Positions 34,042 through 41,874 are shown, counted from the first letter of the stretch. The stretch: 64,000 bases of DNA from Streptomyces aurantiogriseus (GCF_014649375.1 NZ_BMSX01000012.1:124001-188000); one strand, 5' to 3'. The notes: generated by a model from the sequence alone, not told the origin. Translations and numbers: made by a program.

Positions 34042-35197
34042 TGGGCGCGAGGTCCGTCCCGGCACCCCGGCGCCGGACGGCGACCAGGTCCGAACGGGGC
34101 TCGCTCGACGGCGAAGGAGCCGACGAACCGCACGCGCCGCCGCCCTCCCGCGACCCGCACCCCGCGCTCTCGTGGGACCCGCAGCCCCCACCCGCCCGGT
34201 GCTCCGGCAGCGTCACCTGGTCCGCGCCCTCCACCTCGAACCCGGCGTCCGCGATCATCTCCAGGTCCGCCTTGCCCGCCTGGCCCTCGCTGGTGAGGTA
34301 GTCCCCGAGGAAGATCGAGTTGGCGAGGTGCAGCGCGAGCGGCTGCATCGTCCGGAGATGGACCTCGCGCCCGCCCGCGATGCGCACCTCGACGTCCGGG
34401 CAGACGAACCGCACCATCGCCAGGATCCGCAGACACCGCTGCGGGGTGAGGTTCCACTCCTTGGCCAGCGGGGTCCCCTCGAACGGGATGAGGAAGTTGA
34501 CCGGCACCGAGTCCGGGTCCAGCTCGCGCAGCGAGAAGACCACGTCCACCAGGTCCTCGTCGCTCTCGCCCATCCCGGCGATCAGACCGGAGCAGGCCGA
34601 CAGGCCCGCCGCGTGCGCCTTGCGGACCGTGTCGACCCGGTCGGCGTACGTGTGCGTGGTCGTGATGTCCGCGTACGTCCCCTCGGACGTGTTCAGGTTG
34701 TGGTTGTAGGCGTCGGCGCCCGCCTCCCGCAGCCGCTCCGCCTGGCCGTCGGAGAGCAGCCCGAGACAGGCGCACACCTCGACGTCCTCGTTCTGCTCCT
34801 TGATGGCCTTGATGGTGTCGGAGACCCGGGCCACGTCCCGGTCCGTCGGACCGCGCCCGCTCGCCACCAGACACACCCGCTTGGCACCGCCGGCCAGCCC
34901 CGCGGCCGCCGCCTGGGAGGCCTCGTCGGGCTTGAGCCAGGTGTACTTCAGGATCCCGGCCGTGGAGCCGAGCCGCTGGGAACAGTAGGAGCAGTCCTCG
35001 GGGCACAGCCCCGACTTGAGGTTGACGAGATAGTTGAGCTTCACCCGTCGCCCGAACCAGTGCCGGCGCACCTTGCCGGCCGCGGCCACCACATCGAGCA
35101 GGTCGTCGTCGGAGGTGGCCAGCACGGCCAGCGCTTCCTCGCGGGTCGGCAGCTCGCGCCGAAGCCCCTTGTCCACCAGCGTGTTCAGCAGGTCCAT
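34034..35197 (-). CDS. bioB: Biotin synthase with Cys/Gly-rich C-terminal tail
   Basis: A 387-residue radical-SAM enzyme that inserts sulfur into dethiobiotin. The CxxxCxxC cluster motif is CPEDCSYC (Cys65, 69, 72); the second-cluster residues are in CACLGLLSD, ACSGLIAGMGE and RIAGGRE. After the conserved domain (about residue 335) there is a tail of about 50 residues with three CGS repeats: CGSHESAGCGSREGGGACGS. E. coli BioB is 346 residues and lacks this tail. ATG 35197 is used. It is the first gene of bioBAD and divergent from bioF, with a dyad operator in between. Confidence 0.96.
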   Translation of the reverse strand: MDLLNTLVDKGLRRELPTREEALAVLATSDDDLLDVVAAAGKVRRHWFGRRVKLNYLVNLKSGLCPEDCSYCSQRLGSTAGILKYTWLKPDEASQAAAAGLAGGAKRVCLVASGRGPTDRDVARVSDTIKAIKEQNEDVEVCACLGLLSDGQAERLREAGADAYNHNLNTSEGTYADITTTHTYADRVDTVRKAHAAGLSACSGLIAGMGESDEDLVDVVFSLRELDPDSVPVNFLIPFEGTPLAKEWNLTPQRCLRILAMVRFVCPDVEVRIAGGREVHLRTMQPLALHLANSIFLGDYLTSEGQAGKADLEMIADAGFEVEGADQVTLPEHRAGGGCGSHESAGCGSREGGGACGSSAPSPSSEPRSDLVAVRRRGAGTDLAPNA

Positions 35198-35254
35198 GAG
35201 AGCCGATCCTGTCCTACCGACCCGCCCCGGGCCAAGGTAGGGATCACACAACAC

Positions 35255-35274
35255 ACCCACATCGACGTGTGGGT
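35255..35274. promoter_or_regulatory. Inverted repeat between bioB and bioF, candidate biotin operator
   Basis: ACCCACA (35255-35261), TCGACG, TGTGGGT (35268-35274): perfect 7-bp arms, about 60-80 bp from each divergent bio start. This is a natural site for a biotin repressor (BioQ/BirA-type) to control both transcripts. The sequence does not match a consensus I can recall with certainty. Confidence 0.55.
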
Positions 35275-35345
35275 ATTGCCACACCATGGGTGGCCGGTCG
35301 TCCGGCTAGTGTCTGTCCGCTACCTACAAAAGCCCTGGAGGACCC

Positions 35346-36473
35346 ATGGCGTTCGGCTGGATCGACGAGCAGGCGGAGCTGCGCCGCCGCGCGGGACTCG
35401 TACGGACCCTGCGCCCCCGTCCGGCCGACTCGCCGCTGCTGGACCTCGCGAGCAACGACTACCTGGGCCTGGCCCGCCATCCCGAGGTCACCGAGGGCGC
35501 GGCCCGGGCCGCCCGGACCTGGGGCGGCGGCGCGACCGGCTCCCGGCTCGTCACCGGCACCACCGAGCTGCACGCGGAACTGGAGCGGGAACTGGCGGAC
35601 TTCTGCGGCTTCGAGGCGGCCCTGGTCTTCTCGTCCGGCTACGCGGCCAACCTCGCCGCGGTCACCACGCTGGCCCCGCACGGCTCCCTGATCGTCTCCG
35701 ACGCGGGCAACCACGCCTCGCTCATCGACGGCTGCCGGCTGGCCCGCGGCGCCACCCAGGTCGTCGCACACGCCGACCCGGACGCCGTGCGCAAGGCGCT
35801 CGGCACGCACGAGGGCCCGGCCGTGGCGGTCTCCGACACGGTCTTCTCGGTCGACGGCGACGCGGCCCCGCTGGCCGCCCTCGCCGAGGCGTGCCGGGAG
35901 CGCGGCGCCGGGCTGGTCGTCGACGACGCCCACGGGCTGGGCGTCCTGGGGGACGGCGGCCGGGGCGCGCCGTACGCGGCGGGCCTCGCGGGCGCCGACG
36001 ACGTCGTCGTCACGGTCACCTTGTCCAAGTCGCTCGGCAGCCAGGGCGGCGCCGTGCTCGGTCCCGCGCGCGTCGTCGACCACCTGGTCAACGCGGCCCG
36101 GACGTTCATCTTCGACACGGGCCTCGCCCCGGCGGCGGCCGGCTCGGCCCTGGCGGCTCTGAGACTGCTGCGCCGCGAACCGGAACGCGCGGCACGCGCG
36201 CGTGCGGTGGCGGGCGAGCTGCATGCGCGTCTGACGGCCGCGGGTCTGGAAGCGGTGCGTCCGGACGCCGCGGTCGTCTCCGTGCGGGCTCCGTCCCCGG
36301 AGCAGGCCGTGCGCTGGGCGGCGGACTGCCGTGCGGCAGGCCTGGCCGTGGGCTGCTTCCGTCCTCCTTCCGTGCCCGACGGCATCTCACGTCTGAGGCT
36401 GACCGCCCGCGCGGACCTCTCCGAGGCACAGATCGAACGCGCTGTACGGGTGATCGGCGGGGCACGCCCATGA
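35346..36473 (+). CDS. bioF: 8-amino-7-oxononanoate synthase
   Basis: A 375-residue PLP enzyme of the alpha-oxoamine synthase family that condenses pimeloyl thioester with alanine in biotin synthesis. Landmarks are DLASNDYLGLARHPEVTEGA, GGGATGSRLVTGTTELHAEL, the DDAHGLGVLG cofactor Asp and the Schiff-base lysine in VTVTLSKSLGSQGG. Full length. The ATG follows CTGGAGGACCC. It is transcribed away from bioBAD across a shared regulatory region. No bioC/bioH-type pimeloyl genes are in the window. Confidence 0.96.
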   Translation: MAFGWIDEQAELRRRAGLVRTLRPRPADSPLLDLASNDYLGLARHPEVTEGAARAARTWGGGATGSRLVTGTTELHAELERELADFCGFEAALVFSSGYAANLAAVTTLAPHGSLIVSDAGNHASLIDGCRLARGATQVVAHADPDAVRKALGTHEGPAVAVSDTVFSVDGDAAPLAALAEACRERGAGLVVDDAHGLGVLGDGGRGAPYAAGLAGADDVVVTVTLSKSLGSQGGAVLGPARVVDHLVNAARTFIFDTGLAPAAAGSALAALRLLRREPERAARARAVAGELHARLTAAGLEAVRPDAAVVSVRAPSPEQAVRWAADCRAAGLAVGCFRPPSVPDGISRLRLTARADLSEAQIERAVRVIGGARP

Positions 36474-36530
36474 GTCGGCGTGACACGGCCGTACACCCGG
36501 CGGTCGGGTGGACGGGTGGACGGCCAGGGG

Positions 36531-36773
36531 TCAGCGGAACGCGGCCGTGAAGCCCGACCAGCTCTCGGGGGAGAAGAGCAGGGCGGGTCCGGACGGGTCC
36601 TTGGAGTCGCGTACGGCGAGCAGACCGGCCCATGGCCCGGAGGCCGGGCGGGCCGTCTCGACGCAGTTGTTGGCTCCCGTGCTGTAGCTGCTGCGCAGCC
36701 ACCGCAGACCCCGCGGGTGGTGGAGATCGTGCAGGTCGGTGCTGGAAGGAACGTTGCGAGGCAGTGCGGTCAT
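36531..36773 (-). CDS. DUF397 domain protein
   Basis: An 80-residue DUF397 protein (WLRSSYSTGANNCVETA, VAVRDSKDP-type motif seen here as LLAVRDSKDPSGPALLFSPE, ending WSGFTAAFR). In Streptomyces, DUF397 genes accompany an XRE regulator of the WhiJ/AbaA group and an HATPase, and act in development or antibiotic control, possibly as antagonists of the XRE protein. It lies 21 bp downstream of such a regulator on the same strand. The mechanism is unproven. Confidence 0.9.
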   Translation of the reverse strand: MTALPRNVPSSTDLHDLHHPRGLRWLRSSYSTGANNCVETARPASGPWAGLLAVRDSKDPSGPALLFSPESWSGFTAAFR

Positions 36774-36794
36774 GGTGCCTCCTTACGCGCGCCG

Positions 36795-37646
36795 TCAGAT
36801 TGTCGCGGCGATGTATTCCAGGGTGTCTTCGGGCGAAAGGGCGTGCGCCCGAAGGGCGTTGAAGGCCTCCGTGTAGGCCTGGAGGTCTTCTTTCCGCTCG
36901 AGGTAGAGGCTACTCGTCAAGTGGTCGAGAACAACCACGTCAAGATCAGAAGTGCTCGAAAATGAGAAGATAACGAAAGGGCCGGTGACGCCGATATGCG
37001 CACCGGCCGTGAACGGCAGCACCTGAAGCCGGACTTGGGGCAGCCGCGCCGCCTCCATGAGCCGTTCCAGCTGCCGTGCCATGACCTCGGGGCCGCCCAC
37101 CTCCCGCCGCAGCACCGCCTCGTCCAGCACCGCGTTCAGCTCCAGCGGCGGGTGCGCGCGCAGCACGTCCTGGCGGGCCAGCCGCACCTCCACCAGCGTG
37201 TCCAGCTGCTCCTCGTCGACGCCTTCCATGGCGGCCCGCGTGACCGCCCGGGCGTACTCCGGTGTCTGGAGCAGCCCCGGGACCACGGTCGTCTCCAACG
37301 TCCGCATCGCGCTCGCCTGCGACTCCAGGCTGATGAAGTCCCGGTAGGCGGGCGGCAGAACCCCGCGATAGGCGTGCACCCAGTGGTCCCGTCCGCCGCT
37401 GCCGGCGGATCCCGCCAACGCCAGCATCAGTTCGCGCAGTCGGGGATCGGTGACGCCATAGGCGTCGAGGAGTAACCGCACATCGGCCGGTTTCGTACTG
37501 CTGGTGCCGGTCTCGATCCGGCTCACCTTCGACTGGTGCCAGCCCACGAGCCGGGCCGCCTCGCCGCTGGTGAGCCCCGCACGGGCACGCAGGGCCCGCA
37601 GCTCGGCGCCCAGTTTCCGGCGGCGCACCGCGGGACCGTGCTGCAT
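36795..37646 (-). CDS. XRE/helix-turn-helix regulator with DUF5753 (WhiJ-like)
   Basis: A 283-residue protein with an N-terminal lambda-repressor-like helix-turn-helix (about residues 10-70; LTSGEAARLVGWHQSKVSRI) and a DUF5753 domain (about 95-275; VVPGLLQTPEYARAVTRAAM, PFTAGAHIGVTGPFVIFSFS). It belongs to the numerous Streptomyces XRE/DUF397 pairs related to WhiJ. ATG 37646 has AAGGAG 9 nt upstream. A perfect hairpin (CTCTGC-CGTA-GCAGAG, 37684-37699) lies in its promoter region. The divergent HATPase completes the trio. Confidence 0.93.
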   Translation of the reverse strand: MQHGPAVRRRKLGAELRALRARAGLTSGEAARLVGWHQSKVSRIETGTSSTKPADVRLLLDAYGVTDPRLRELMLALAGSAGSGGRDHWVHAYRGVLPPAYRDFISLESQASAMRTLETTVVPGLLQTPEYARAVTRAAMEGVDEEQLDTLVEVRLARQDVLRAHPPLELNAVLDEAVLRREVGGPEVMARQLERLMEAARLPQVRLQVLPFTAGAHIGVTGPFVIFSFSSTSDLDVVVLDHLTSSLYLERKEDLQAYTEAFNALRAHALSPEDTLEYIAATI

Positions 37647-37859
37647 GGAGTGCTCCTTACTCCCTACGAGCCGTCCAAATACGCTCTGCCGTAGCAGAGT
37701 TCACCGCATCGAGCGACAGATATATGCACATGTTGGAGGATCGCCAGCCGTGACCGGCGCGGTGATGGCAGTCTGGCGGCGAAGCACCAGTCCGGGACCG
37801 TACTCGAACCATCCGCACCGTGTCGGACTCCGGTCCCGTGGGAAAGGGACGACCTCGCC

Positions 37860-38318
37860 ATGGCAGACCACCTGGAAGCATCCGTCACTCTGCCGAGCGA
37901 TCCCGCCTCGGTGTCCACGGCCCGCGCGTTCGTACTGACCACCCTGGGGGAGTGGGGGCTGCCGGCGGAGACGGAGGTGGCCGACACCATCCGGCTGATC
38001 GTCTCCGAACTCGCCACCAACGCCGTACAGCACACCCTCGGGCAGTCCCCCACCTTCACGGTCGACCTCGTGCTCCACCGTGACGAACGGCTGCGCATCG
38101 GCGTCACCGACAGCCACCCGCGCTTCCCCAAACGCCTGCCGGCCGCCGTCCAGCAGGACAACGGCCGGGGCATGGTGATCATCCGCTGGCTGACCGCGGA
38201 GTGCGGAGGAAGACTTCGCGTCCGCCCGACCCGTGAGGGCGGCAAGACCGTCTTCATCGAACTGCCGTGGACGTTACCGGCGGAGCCGGTGGCGACGACG
38301 GGGCAGCAGGACCCCTGA
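37860..38318 (+). CDS. HATPase (anti-sigma/serine kinase-like) protein
   Basis: A 152-residue GHKL ATPase domain of the RsbW-like type (HATPase_c_2): N-box SELATNAVQHTLG (about residues 50-62), a Mg-binding Asp in GVTDSHPR and the G-box DNGRGMVIIRWLT. Such proteins are serine kinases/anti-sigma factors, or ATP-binding partners in XRE/DUF397 trios. It diverges from the XRE regulator with 213 bp between starts. No anti-anti-sigma gene is adjacent. It starts at ATG 37860. Confidence 0.92.
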   Translation: MADHLEASVTLPSDPASVSTARAFVLTTLGEWGLPAETEVADTIRLIVSELATNAVQHTLGQSPTFTVDLVLHRDERLRIGVTDSHPRFPKRLPAAVQQDNGRGMVIIRWLTAECGGRLRVRPTREGGKTVFIELPWTLPAEPVATTGQQDP

Positions 38319-38398
38319 CACCGGCAGAGACTCACCCTGCTGCGAGGAAGAGGGCGGGGCGGTGGTGGCGTCAGGAACGCCGCCATCGCCCCGGAGGG

Positions 38399-38872
38399 TC
38401 ACTTGACCCGGCCGTACCAGACGCTCTTGGTCCAGATCTTCTGCAGCCTGACCACGTCCCCGGTCTTCGGCGAGTGCCAGATCTTGCCCTTACCGGCGTA
38501 GATCCCGACGTGGTAGACGTTCGACCCCGAGTGGAAGAACACCAGGTCTCCGGCCTTGCGGTTGCTCGCCGAGATGTGGCGGGTCTTGTTGTACTGCTGG
38601 GCAGCCGTACGGGGCAGCTTCTTGCCCGCCTTCTTGTACGAGTACAGCGTGAGCCCGGAGCAGTCGAACCTGCTCGGCCCGGCAGCCCCGTACTTGTACG
38701 GGGAGCCCTTCTTGGAGGCCGCGACCTGGAGCGCCTTCGTCGCGGGGGTGGCCGCCGCGGCGTCGCCGGCGACACCCGGGACCACGATCGAGCCGCCCAC
38801 AGCGGCGATGGCGAAGGCCGAGGCCGTACCGGCCCGGGCCATGAGCGACGGGACACGATTGAGCGCAGTCAT
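38399..38872 (-). CDS. Secreted NlpC/P60 peptidoglycan hydrolase
   Basis: A 157-residue precursor: signal peptide (about residues 1-41, cleavage after AAAA near ATP) and an NlpC/P60 domain with catalytic Cys71 in FDCSGL, His121 in VYHVGIYAG and a third polar residue at His133. The enzyme cuts stem-peptide bonds (gamma-D-Glu to diaminopimelate) in cell-wall remodelling. ATG 38872 has GAAGGG upstream, right behind a c-di-AMP riboswitch, matching the known use of this riboswitch for cell-wall hydrolase genes in Streptomyces. The longer open frame passes through the riboswitch and is not used. Confidence 0.92.
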   Translation of the reverse strand: MTALNRVPSLMARAGTASAFAIAAVGGSIVVPGVAGDAAAATPATKALQVAASKKGSPYKYGAAGPSRFDCSGLTLYSYKKAGKKLPRTAAQQYNKTRHISASNRKAGDLVFFHSGSNVYHVGIYAGKGKIWHSPKTGDVVRLQKIWTKSVWYGRVK

Positions 38873-38895
38873 GCGCAACCCTTCGTCAGCCGCCT

Positions 38896-39031
38896 GTGAA
38901 GGATGACCTGTCGGATTCGGGCTGACAAAGTTGCCCGGCCGCTGCTGCGGCTTCACCCCAAGGGCTGCTCGGCCCGGCGCCTCCCTGAGGAGTCGACCGT
39001 TCCGGCGACCCGTCGTGCTTGGGTCCTCCAC
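38896..39031 (-). promoter_or_regulatory. c-di-AMP (ydaO/yuaA) riboswitch
   Basis: On the minus strand the order is GUGGAGGA (5' arm, 39024-39031), ACCCAAGCACGACGGGUCG, CUUGGGGUGAAGCC, CCCGAAUCCGACAGGUCA and UCCUUCAC (3' arm, 38896-38903). The ACCCAA...UUGGGGUGAA and CCGAAUCCGACAG blocks are the conserved ydaO core, and the two arms pair as P1 with one G-U. It ends about 13 nt before the ribosome site of the NlpC/P60 gene. Ligand binding normally turns expression off. Confidence 0.92.
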
Positions 39032-39433
39032 TCCTGCCGATGCACTTCTGTCGACCGGTCATCCGGGCGGCGGCAGGACTCGGCGTCCGCCCGGACCGCC
39101 CCGCCGCTTGTGGCGGGGGCTTGTCGTCAGACAGGGATCTTGGCTCACCGATGTCCGAAAATCCCAACGCAACCGGGGATTTGTGGGGTTACTCACCACT
39201 CACCCGTTCGGGTGGACACCCTGATGTTCGGTCAGATGTCAAGGTGACGAAAGGCCCCGGACCAGCACCGGAACCCCACATTCCACGCCCAGGCTACGCC
39301 GATTGCGCAACCTCTGTGGCCTGGAAAAAGAAGCCGCGACTACGCCGAACGTGGGTACGTCATTCGGTCCGTTTCAACTCCGGTCCGGACGTCACGCTCA
39401 TGGCGAACACCGTCCGGACCGGACGCCCGTGCG
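39032..39433. other. Long 5' region upstream of the riboswitch, no gene seen
   Basis: This should hold the NlpC/P60 promoter. It contains a hairpin CCCCGCC-GCTTGT-GGCGGGG (39099-39118) that could insulate the transcript or end readthrough. It also has an AT-richer patch at 39150-39190. I see no credible coding frame. Confidence 0.5.
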
Positions 39434-39742
39434 TCAACTGTCGGGGAGCGGCGGCACCGTGACGCGCGCCGTGCGGCGCTCCCCGTCCAGGACGCGCAGC
39501 GCCCGCGCGAGCGTCGGCGCGTGCAGCTCGCTCTCGCCGCGCTGGTGCATCAGCGTCAGCGCGTCCCGCAGTGCGATCGTCTTGCCGACCAGTGCCTGGG
39601 CGGCGCGCAGTCCGCGGTAGGTGTCGCCGTGGCGGGCGGGGTTGATCCGGCCCAGCAGGTCGACCACCTCCAGATAACGGTCGATCAACTCGGCCTCGGC
39701 CCGCGTCAGGGCGGGCAGTGGCGGCAGCTCGGGAGGCAGCAT
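39434..39742 (-). CDS. Hypothetical protein co-transcribed with clpP
   Basis: A 102-residue, mainly helical, charged protein (LTRAEAELIDRYLEVVDLLG, ALVGKTIALRDALTLMHQRG). No domain is recognised and there is no signal or membrane segment. Its ATG is 8 bp after the ClpP-like stop on the same strand, so they are almost certainly one transcript. It could be an adaptor or regulator of that protease; this is inferred from position only. Confidence 0.72.
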   Translation of the reverse strand: MLPPELPPLPALTRAEAELIDRYLEVVDLLGRINPARHGDTYRGLRAAQALVGKTIALRDALTLMHQRGESELHAPTLARALRVLDGERRTARVTVPPLPDS

Positions 39743-39749
39743 CGGCGGC

Positions 39750-40385
39750 TCACCTCACGCCCGGCGCGCCATCCGGGAACCGGCGGTCCGGGACGACCCG
39801 GTCCGCCAGCCCGTACTCCACGGCCTCCCGCGCGTCGAGGATCCGGTCGCGCTCGATGTCCGCGCTCACCTGCTCCGGACCGCGCCCGGTGTGCCGTACG
39901 AGCATCTCCTCCAGGCGGGCGCGGGTGCGTTGCAACTCCTCGGCCTGGATGGCCAGGTCACTGGCCTGGCCCTCGATCGGCTCGGGGAGTGCCGGCTGGC
40001 GGATCACCACACGGGCGCCCGGCAGCATGTGCCGTTTGCCCGGCGTGCCGGCGGCGAGCAGCACGGCAGCGGGCGAGCCGGCCTGGCCCAGGCAGAGGGT
40101 CTCCACGTCGCAGGTGACGTACCGGAGCGTGTCGTAGACGGCCGTCATCGCGCTGAACGAGCCGCCCGGGGAGTTGATGTACAGCGAGATGTCCCGGTCC
40201 GGGTCGCGGTGTTCCAGGTACATGAGCTGGGCCATCACGTCGTTCGCCGCGATGTCGTCGATCGGCGTCCCCAGCAGGATGATCCGCTCCTCCAGGAGCT
40301 TGGAGTACGGATCCAGCGTCCGGTGCCCGGAACTCGTGCGTTCGGTGAACTCGGGCAGGACGTGGCGTGCGGACGGTCGGGTCAT
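39750..40385 (-). CDS. ClpP-like protease subunit with Arg at the catalytic His position
   Basis: A 211-residue ClpP-fold protein. The nucleophile Ser104 is in LGQAGSPAAVLLAAG and the acid is Asp180 in DIERDRILDAREAVEYGLAD. The position of the catalytic His, normally in (M)IHQP, reads VVIRQPALPEP, with Arg129. The DNA is clear (ATC CGC CAG CCG). Other ClpP features (YINSPGGS, EYGLAD) are intact. It may be a non-proteolytic or partner-dependent subunit, and probably corresponds to the extra stand-alone ClpP of Streptomyces sometimes called ClpP5. It is divergent from a YefM-type antitoxin and followed by a 102-aa gene. Confidence 0.88.
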   Translation of the reverse strand: MTRPSARHVLPEFTERTSSGHRTLDPYSKLLEERIILLGTPIDDIAANDVMAQLMYLEHRDPDRDISLYINSPGGSFSAMTAVYDTLRYVTCDVETLCLGQAGSPAAVLLAAGTPGKRHMLPGARVVIRQPALPEPIEGQASDLAIQAEELQRTRARLEEMLVRHTGRGPEQVSADIERDRILDAREAVEYGLADRVVPDRRFPDGAPGVR

Positions 40386-40416
40386 GGGAACCCCCTCCTT
40401 CTGCGTCTGTAAAAAA

Positions 40417-40443
40417 TGTACAGGATGTACGTGACGTTAGAAT
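40417..40443 (+). promoter_or_regulatory. YefM-type operator and promoter of the orphan antitoxin
   Basis: GTACA-GGA-TGTAC (40418-40430) with a full TGTACA core at 40417-40422, the known core sequence bound by YefM. A TAGAAT -10 hexamer (40438-40443) lies 6 nt before the ATG, so the mRNA is probably leaderless, and the operator covers the -35 area. Confidence 0.65.
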
Positions 40444-40449
40444 GGGGTC

Positions 40450-40728
40450 ATGGCCTACGAGATTCCGGTGACGCAAGCCAGGGCTGAACTCGCCGACCTG
40501 ATCAACCGCGTGGTGTACGGCGGTGAGCGCGTCGTCGTGACACGGCACGGCAAGCCCCTCGTCGCCCTCGTCTCCGCCGCCGACCTGGAGCGGCTCGACG
40601 CGCTCGACGCCCCGGCCGAGGAGCAGGTGATCAGCTCGGTCTCCGCCGTCCGTGAGGTCGCGTCCGCTCCCCGCGAACGGCAGCGGTTCGGGATCGCGGC
40701 AGAGCATCGGGGGTCGAGCCCCTCCTAG
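40450..40728 (+). CDS. Phd/YefM family antitoxin without adjacent toxin
   Basis: A 92-residue protein with the Phd/YefM fold start YEIPVTQARAELADLINRVV, RVVVTRHGKPLVALVSAADL (about residues 1-60). The C-terminal toxin-binding tail is short (VISSVSAVREVASAPRERQR). These proteins bind DNA as dimers and neutralise YoeB/Doc-type toxins. No toxin follows: the next gene is 83 bp away on the opposite strand. It is divergent from the ClpP-like gene, with a TGTACA operator in the shared region, so it may regulate that gene. Confidence 0.88.
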   Translation: MAYEIPVTQARAELADLINRVVYGGERVVVTRHGKPLVALVSAADLERLDALDAPAEEQVISSVSAVREVASAPRERQRFGIAAEHRGSSPS

Positions 40729-40810
40729 GGCGCCTCGCGCTGCCTGGACGCGAAAGACCGTGCACCCCCTCCGCTACTGCGGGGATGCACGGTCGGCCGG
40801 GGCCGGAGGA

Positions 40811-41824
40811 TCAGCCGGCGAGTGCGGGCTGACGCTCGGCGTCCGGTTCGGGGCTCTTCGCGCGTGTCTTCATCGCACTGCCGAGCAGCATCGCCCCGAG
40901 GCCCAGCACGGCCCACAAGGTGAGGGTCAGGGCGGGGCCGGTCGCCGCCGCGCCGTCGAAGAACGACACCGAGCGCAGCAGGCTCGTCCCCGCGCCCGGC
41001 GGCAGCCACTGGCCGATCGCGCCGGCCGGCTCGGGCAGCATCTGCGGGGCCGAGGCCGCCCCGGAGAACGGGTTGCCGATGAACATCAGCACGAACGCCG
41101 TCAGGCCGATGCCCGCCGGGCCGATCAGTGCGGCGGCCCCCGCCACGGCCGCGCTCACCGCCAGCGTCGACAGGCCGAACGTCGCGGCCTCCGCCCACCA
41201 GTCACCGGTGAGCGCGCCGAGCCAGCTGTGGGCGAGTGCCGCCGCGACCATGCCCACCAGGGCGGCGGCACCGACCAGTGCGAGCGCGGCGCGGATCCCG
41301 CGCAGGCCGAGCAGGGTCACCACCGCGCCCGCGGCCATGCCGGCCAGCGCCAGCGGCAGCACGCTCGCGTTCAGGGCCGCGCCGCGCGGGTCCTTCTCGG
41401 GTGCGGCGACGACGTCCACCGTCCGGATCTCCGTTCCCCCGGCGGCGGCCTGCTGCGCCACCGCCTGCTGCAGCAGCTGGGCGACGACCGGGCTCGCGGC
41501 CGAGGCGGTCAGCAGCTCGGGGCCCTGCGGGGTGACGACCACGGCGCCGTATACGGCCCGGTCCTCGATCGCGTCCCGGGCGGCGGCCTCGTCGTCGTAG
41601 CGGTGGATCTCGAAGGCGCCCTCGTGCCGCTGGAGCTGCTTCTCCATCTGGGCGGTCGCGGCGGCCGGGCCCGCCACGCCGAGGGGCAGGTCGCGGGGTG
41701 CCGTGCGGGCGGCGGGCCAGGCGAAGGCCCACAGGGCGAGGGCCGAAAGGAGCGGCGCGAGGACGACGACCGCGATCGCGCGCCTGGCGGATGCCCTGGT
41801 GGTGGGGGCGGAAGCGGTGGACAT
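40811..41824 (-). CDS. DUF3533/YhgE-like membrane protein (ABC-2-like)
   Basis: A 337-residue protein with one N-terminal helix (about 17-38), an extracytoplasmic domain (about 40-160; LPLGVAGPAAATAQMEKQLQ) and five more helices (about 165-320). This topology matches DUF3533/YhgE-Pip-type ABC-2-like efflux proteins. It is divergent from a TetR regulator, with 23-bp operator copies next to both starts, so it is the likely TetR target, possibly exporting a toxic hydrophobic compound. ATG 41824 is used; GGAG lies upstream on the coding strand. Confidence 0.82.
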   Translation of the reverse strand: MSTASAPTTRASARRAIAVVVLAPLLSALALWAFAWPAARTAPRDLPLGVAGPAAATAQMEKQLQRHEGAFEIHRYDDEAAARDAIEDRAVYGAVVVTPQGPELLTASAASPVVAQLLQQAVAQQAAAGGTEIRTVDVVAAPEKDPRGAALNASVLPLALAGMAAGAVVTLLGLRGIRAALALVGAAALVGMVAAALAHSWLGALTGDWWAEAATFGLSTLAVSAAVAGAAALIGPAGIGLTAFVLMFIGNPFSGAASAPQMLPEPAGAIGQWLPPGAGTSLLRSVSFFDGAAATGPALTLTLWAVLGLGAMLLGSAMKTRAKSPEPDAERQPALAG

Positions 41825-41874
41825 GGGGTCTCCTCTGGGCTCTGCGAGCCGGTCCGGCCTGCCGAGCCATTAAA

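Noticed and set aside
39019..39462. 147-codon forward frame over the riboswitch leader
   Set aside because: Antisense to a well-supported c-di-AMP riboswitch and its promoter; no coding features.
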